A stretch of DNA of 64,000 nucleotides from KBS50 sp042666615 (GTDB lineage: Bacteria; Actinomycetota; Actinomycetes; Mycobacteriales; Micromonosporaceae), in NCBI RefSeq assembly GCF_042666615.1, contig NZ_JBHTDD010000007.1:1-64000 (forward strand), given 5' to 3'. Of the stretch, positions 61,746 through 64,000 are shown piece by piece. Each line of letters begins with the position of its first letter. The first letter of the stretch is position 1. The position numbers and the translations under genes are program-made. The notes under the pieces were generated by a model. It did not search any database. It was given only the letters and a program-made list of their open reading frames with translations, and was not told the DNA's origin.

Positions 61746-62714
61746 TCACGCCGCGGGCTCCGCGATCGCCGCCAGCATGCGGCTGCCGACGGTCCGCAGC
61801 GCCTCGCGGAGTTCGGGGCCGCGGACGATCCGGTACGGCACGGGCAGCATCGCGAGCTGCCCGGCGTACCAGGTCGGGTTGCTGGTGCTGGCGATCAGCC
61901 GGCAGGTCCCGGTGCCGGCCGGCTCCAACCGGCCGAGCGCCGGGGGCAGCCACCGCACCACCGTCTCCACCGGCGCCTCGATGACAACCTCGACGTCGTA
62001 CTCCCAGCCGACGGACAGGTGCGTCTCCAGGAGGGCGACCGGTTCCAGGCCCGCCGGTGGCTCGACGAGATCGTCCAGCACCGTCACGTCCGCGACCCGG
62101 TCGATCCGGTACGCCCGGGTGGCGGCCACGGCCAGTGACCGGCCGAGCAGGTACCAGCGGCCGTGCCGGACGACGACCGCCCACGGCTCCACGTCGATGA
62201 CCCGTTGGGAGCCGGCCGCCGTCCGGTAGTCGACCCGTACCCGGCGACGGTCCGCGCAGGCCCGTACCAGGACGGTGGCGGTGCCCGGGTCGGGGCGGAC
62301 GGCGCTCCGGTCCGGCGCCGGCGCGGCGGACCGGCGGACCAGCTCGGCCTGGGCGGCCACCGGCTCCGGAAGCGCCCGCACGATCTTGCCGAGCGCGCCG
62401 CCCACCGCGTCGGTCGGGTCGGTGGGGTCGTGGTGGCCGTCCAGCACGGCCATCACCAGGCCGAGTGCCTCCGTTGCGCTGAAGATCAGCGGTGGCAGCC
62501 GGAGGCCACGACCGACCCGGTAGCCACCGTGCGGCCCGCGGACCGACTCGATCGGGATGTCCGCCTCGCGCAGGATCTCGACGTAGCGCCGGACGGCCCG
62601 CGCGGAAACCCCCAGCTTGTCGGCGAGCCGGTCCGCGGTGATGCCCGGACTGGCCTGGACCAGTTCGAGCGCGAGCAGCGCCCGAGCGGTGGGGCTCGCG
62701 TCCGTATTCGTCAT
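61746..62714 (-). CDS. WYL-domain transcriptional regulator
   Basis: The 322-residue protein has an N-terminal DeoR-like winged helix (ALLALELVQASPGITADRLA, GVSARAVRRYVEILREADIP) and a WYL domain (VDYRTAAGSQRVIDVEPWAV, GRWYLLGRSLAV). It ends in a WCX-like extension (VEVVIEAPVETVVRWLPPAL). WYL domains bind nucleic acid or small ligands. ATG 62714 (MTNTDAS) was chosen over an upstream codon in the intergenic region. It is divergent from the DinB gene and reads toward the halogenase gene, 157 bases away; either neighbour could be its target. Confidence 0.88.
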   Translation of the reverse strand: MTNTDASPTARALLALELVQASPGITADRLADKLGVSARAVRRYVEILREADIPIESVRGPHGGYRVGRGLRLPPLIFSATEALGLVMAVLDGHHDPTDPTDAVGGALGKIVRALPEPVAAQAELVRRSAAPAPDRSAVRPDPGTATVLVRACADRRRVRVDYRTAAGSQRVIDVEPWAVVVRHGRWYLLGRSLAVAATRAYRIDRVADVTVLDDLVEPPAGLEPVALLETHLSVGWEYDVEVVIEAPVETVVRWLPPALGRLEPAGTGTCRLIASTSNPTWYAGQLAMLPVPYRIVRGPELREALRTVGSRMLAAIAEPAA

Positions 62715-62729
62715 GTCGGGGTCGCCAAT

Positions 62730-62750
62730 CCGGAAGTGGAACGTCCGGAA
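62730..62750. promoter_or_regulatory. Direct repeat in the WYL/DinB divergent promoter
   Basis: TCCGGAA occurs at 62729 and again at 62744 in the 57-base gap between the divergent WYL and DinB genes. This is the natural place for an operator of the WYL regulator. Confidence 0.35.
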
Positions 62751-62771
62751 CACAGCCTAGGCTCCCCGGCC

Positions 62772-63317
62772 ATGGACGAGATCGAGCCGGTGCCGTTCAC
62801 CCCTGCCGGCGACGAGACGCAGACCCTGCTGAGCACCCTCGACCGCATCCGCGCGACGTTCGCCTGGAAGTGCGGCGGCCTCGACGCCGCCGGCACCGCC
62901 GCGCGGCTCGGCCCCTCGACGATCACCCTGGGCGGGCTGCTCAAGCACCTGGCGCTGGTCGAGGACCACTACTTCTCCCACCTGCTGCTGGGACGCCCGT
63001 ACGGGCCGCCGTGGAACCCGGAGTACGACGACACGGTGCCCGACTGGGAGTGGGTCTCAGCCGCCGACGACACCCCAGAGGAACTGCTCGCGCTGTGGCG
63101 GGCGGCGGTGGCCCGGTCCGGGGCGGCCGTCGCCGAGGCGCTCGCCGACGGCGGCCTCGACCGGCTCGCCGACCTGCCGGCGCACGGCGATACCAGGCTG
63201 AACCTGCGGCGGATCATGGCCGACATGATCGAGGAGTACGCCCGACACACCGGCCACGCCGACCTGATCCGGGAATCGGTCGACGGGCTGGTCGGCGAGG
63301 ACCCGGCACGGCCATGA
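62772..63317 (+). CDS. DinB-like (DUF664) metal-binding four-helix protein
   Basis: The 181-residue protein of the DinB/YfiT superfamily has LGGLLKHLALVEDHYFSHLL with one conserved His and NLRRIMADMIEEYARHTGHAD with the second metal-ligand segment. In actinobacteria these proteins often act as thiol (mycothiol) transferases, but the partner thiol and substrate here are unknown. ATG 62772 was chosen at the start of conserved sequence. Its stop overlaps the acetyltransferase gene by ATGA. Confidence 0.87.
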   Translation: MDEIEPVPFTPAGDETQTLLSTLDRIRATFAWKCGGLDAAGTAARLGPSTITLGGLLKHLALVEDHYFSHLLLGRPYGPPWNPEYDDTVPDWEWVSAADDTPEELLALWRAAVARSGAAVAEALADGGLDRLADLPAHGDTRLNLRRIMADMIEEYARHTGHADLIRESVDGLVGEDPARP

Positions 63318-63964
63318 CCACGGGCCCGAAACCGACATCAGGTCCGAGCCCGATCGCGGCGGACCAGGTCCGGATCGTTCCCGCCAACGAGGCATCCTGG
63401 GACGATCTGGGCGCCGTTCTCGGCACCGCCGACGCCGGCCGGTGTCAGTGCCAACGGTTCAAGGTCCTCGGTTGGATCTGGCGCGACTCCACGCAGGAGG
63501 AGCGGACCGCGATGCTGCGCGCACAGACCGCCTGCGACGACCCGGACGCGCCAGCGACAAGCGGACTGGTCGCCTATGTCGATGGCGAGCCGGCGGGCTG
63601 GGTGGCGGTCGAGCCACGTACGGCGTACCCCAAGCTGCGCACCACGCCGGTTCCGTGGAAAGGTCGCCACGAGGACAAGGACGATCACGACGTCTGGGCG
63701 GTGACCTGCTTCGTCGTCCGCAAGGGCTACCGGGGTCGCGGCCTCACCTACCTGCTCGCCCAGGCCACCGTCGACCACGCCCGCCGGCACGGCGCCCGGG
63801 CGGTCGAGGCATACCCGATGATCGTTCCGCCGGGCAAGAAGATCACCTGGGGCGAGCTGCACGTCGGTGCCCGACAGGTGCTCGAGGACGCCGGCTTCGT
63901 CGAGGTCAGCCACCCCACCCTGAGGCGGGTCGTGATGCGGGTCGACTTCCCGTCGCCCGGGTGA
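63314..63964 (+). CDS. GNAT-family N-acetyltransferase
   Basis: The 216-residue protein has the acetyl-CoA-binding core: VWAVTCFVVRKGYRGRGLTY (motif A R/Q-G-x-G/A in GYRGRG) and LLAQATVDHARRHGARAVEA. Near the N-terminus CQCQRFKVLGWIWRD is typical of an actinobacterial subfamily. The substrate is unknown. It is coupled to the DinB gene by ATGA, so the two are likely to act together. Confidence 0.88.
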   Translation: MTTGPKPTSGPSPIAADQVRIVPANEASWDDLGAVLGTADAGRCQCQRFKVLGWIWRDSTQEERTAMLRAQTACDDPDAPATSGLVAYVDGEPAGWVAVEPRTAYPKLRTTPVPWKGRHEDKDDHDVWAVTCFVVRKGYRGRGLTYLLAQATVDHARRHGARAVEAYPMIVPPGKKITWGELHVGARQVLEDAGFVEVSHPTLRRVVMRVDFPSPG

Positions 63965-64000
63965 CCCGGCCGCTACGATGGCCCGGGTCGACGGGCCGGT

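Noticed and set aside
62730..62737. Fifth copy of the xylan-locus motif ACTTCCGG
   Set aside because: It lies between WYL and DinB genes with no link to sugars, and an 8-mer is expected about twice by chance in a window of this size.
1..64000. tRNA or rRNA genes, insertion sequences, phage or plasmid genes
   Set aside because: I looked for T-loop-like GTTCGAA contexts, transposase motifs and terminal repeats and found nothing convincing; weak structured RNAs could still be missed by eye.

Overview
The window is chromosomal DNA of a very GC-rich actinomycete. Frequent GTG starts, four-base ATGA/GTGA gene overlaps, secreted CBM2- and ricin-lectin glycosidases, an NnaR-type regulator, a SAV2177-type methyltransferase and a LuxR-type ATPase regulator fit the Micromonosporaceae (Micromonospora or a close relative) best. 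The family assignment is inference from gene content. I saw no rRNA, tRNA, CRISPR array, transposase or phage gene.

Layout. 1-5.2 kb: secreted proteins (end of a ricin-type lectin protein, GH29 alpha-L-fucosidase with lectin domain, ScyD/ScyE-like beta-propeller, small membrane protein, M23 peptidase). 5.2-11.1 kb: methyltransferase, AlkZ-like winged-helix protein, a decayed TPR regulator, APC amino-acid permease and YaaA. 11.2-13.9 kb: cellulose attack genes (AA10 LPMO and GH5 endoglucanase, both with CBM2), with a CebR/CelR-like operator upstream of the cellulase. 14.2-23.2 kb: a nitrate assimilation operon, narK - nitrate reductase - FAD/[2Fe-2S] partner - nirB - nirD - nnaR, the last five joined by ATGA/GTGA overlaps. 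23.3-24.2 kb: a secreted polyester (PET) hydrolase/cutinase homologue. 24.4-29.4 kb: a livG-F-H-M-J-type ABC transporter, then a repeat-rich intergenic stretch, a TetR regulator and a 936-residue LuxR regulator.

34.2-40.7 kb is a catabolic island centred on a TetR gene. To its left, on the minus strand, lie an aldehyde and an alcohol dehydrogenase. To its right, on the plus strand, lie acyl-CoA dehydrogenase, MaoC hydratase and acyl-CoA ligase. An identical 19-bp operator sits on both sides of tetR, so the arms probably form one regulon taking an alcohol through aldehyde and acid to acyl-CoA and hydroxyacyl-CoA. 40.8-50.7 kb is a xylan locus: modular GH10-FN3-FN3-CBM2 xylanase, LacI regulator, sugar ABC transporter without its own ATPase, GH43 and a second GH10. 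An ACTTCCGG motif recurs in four of its control regions.

50.8-54.4 kb: a frameshifted MFS transporter, an FBP zinc-finger protein and an AGPS-like FAD enzyme. 54.4-61.6 kb holds the most unusual system: a flavin halogenase followed by a single 1,889-residue protein with the order acyl ligase - ACP - KS - shortened, motif-poor AT - ACP - thioesterase. It looks like a minimal biosynthetic cluster for a possibly chlorinated, once-extended acyl product. A WYL regulator, a DinB protein and a GNAT acetyltransferase close the window.
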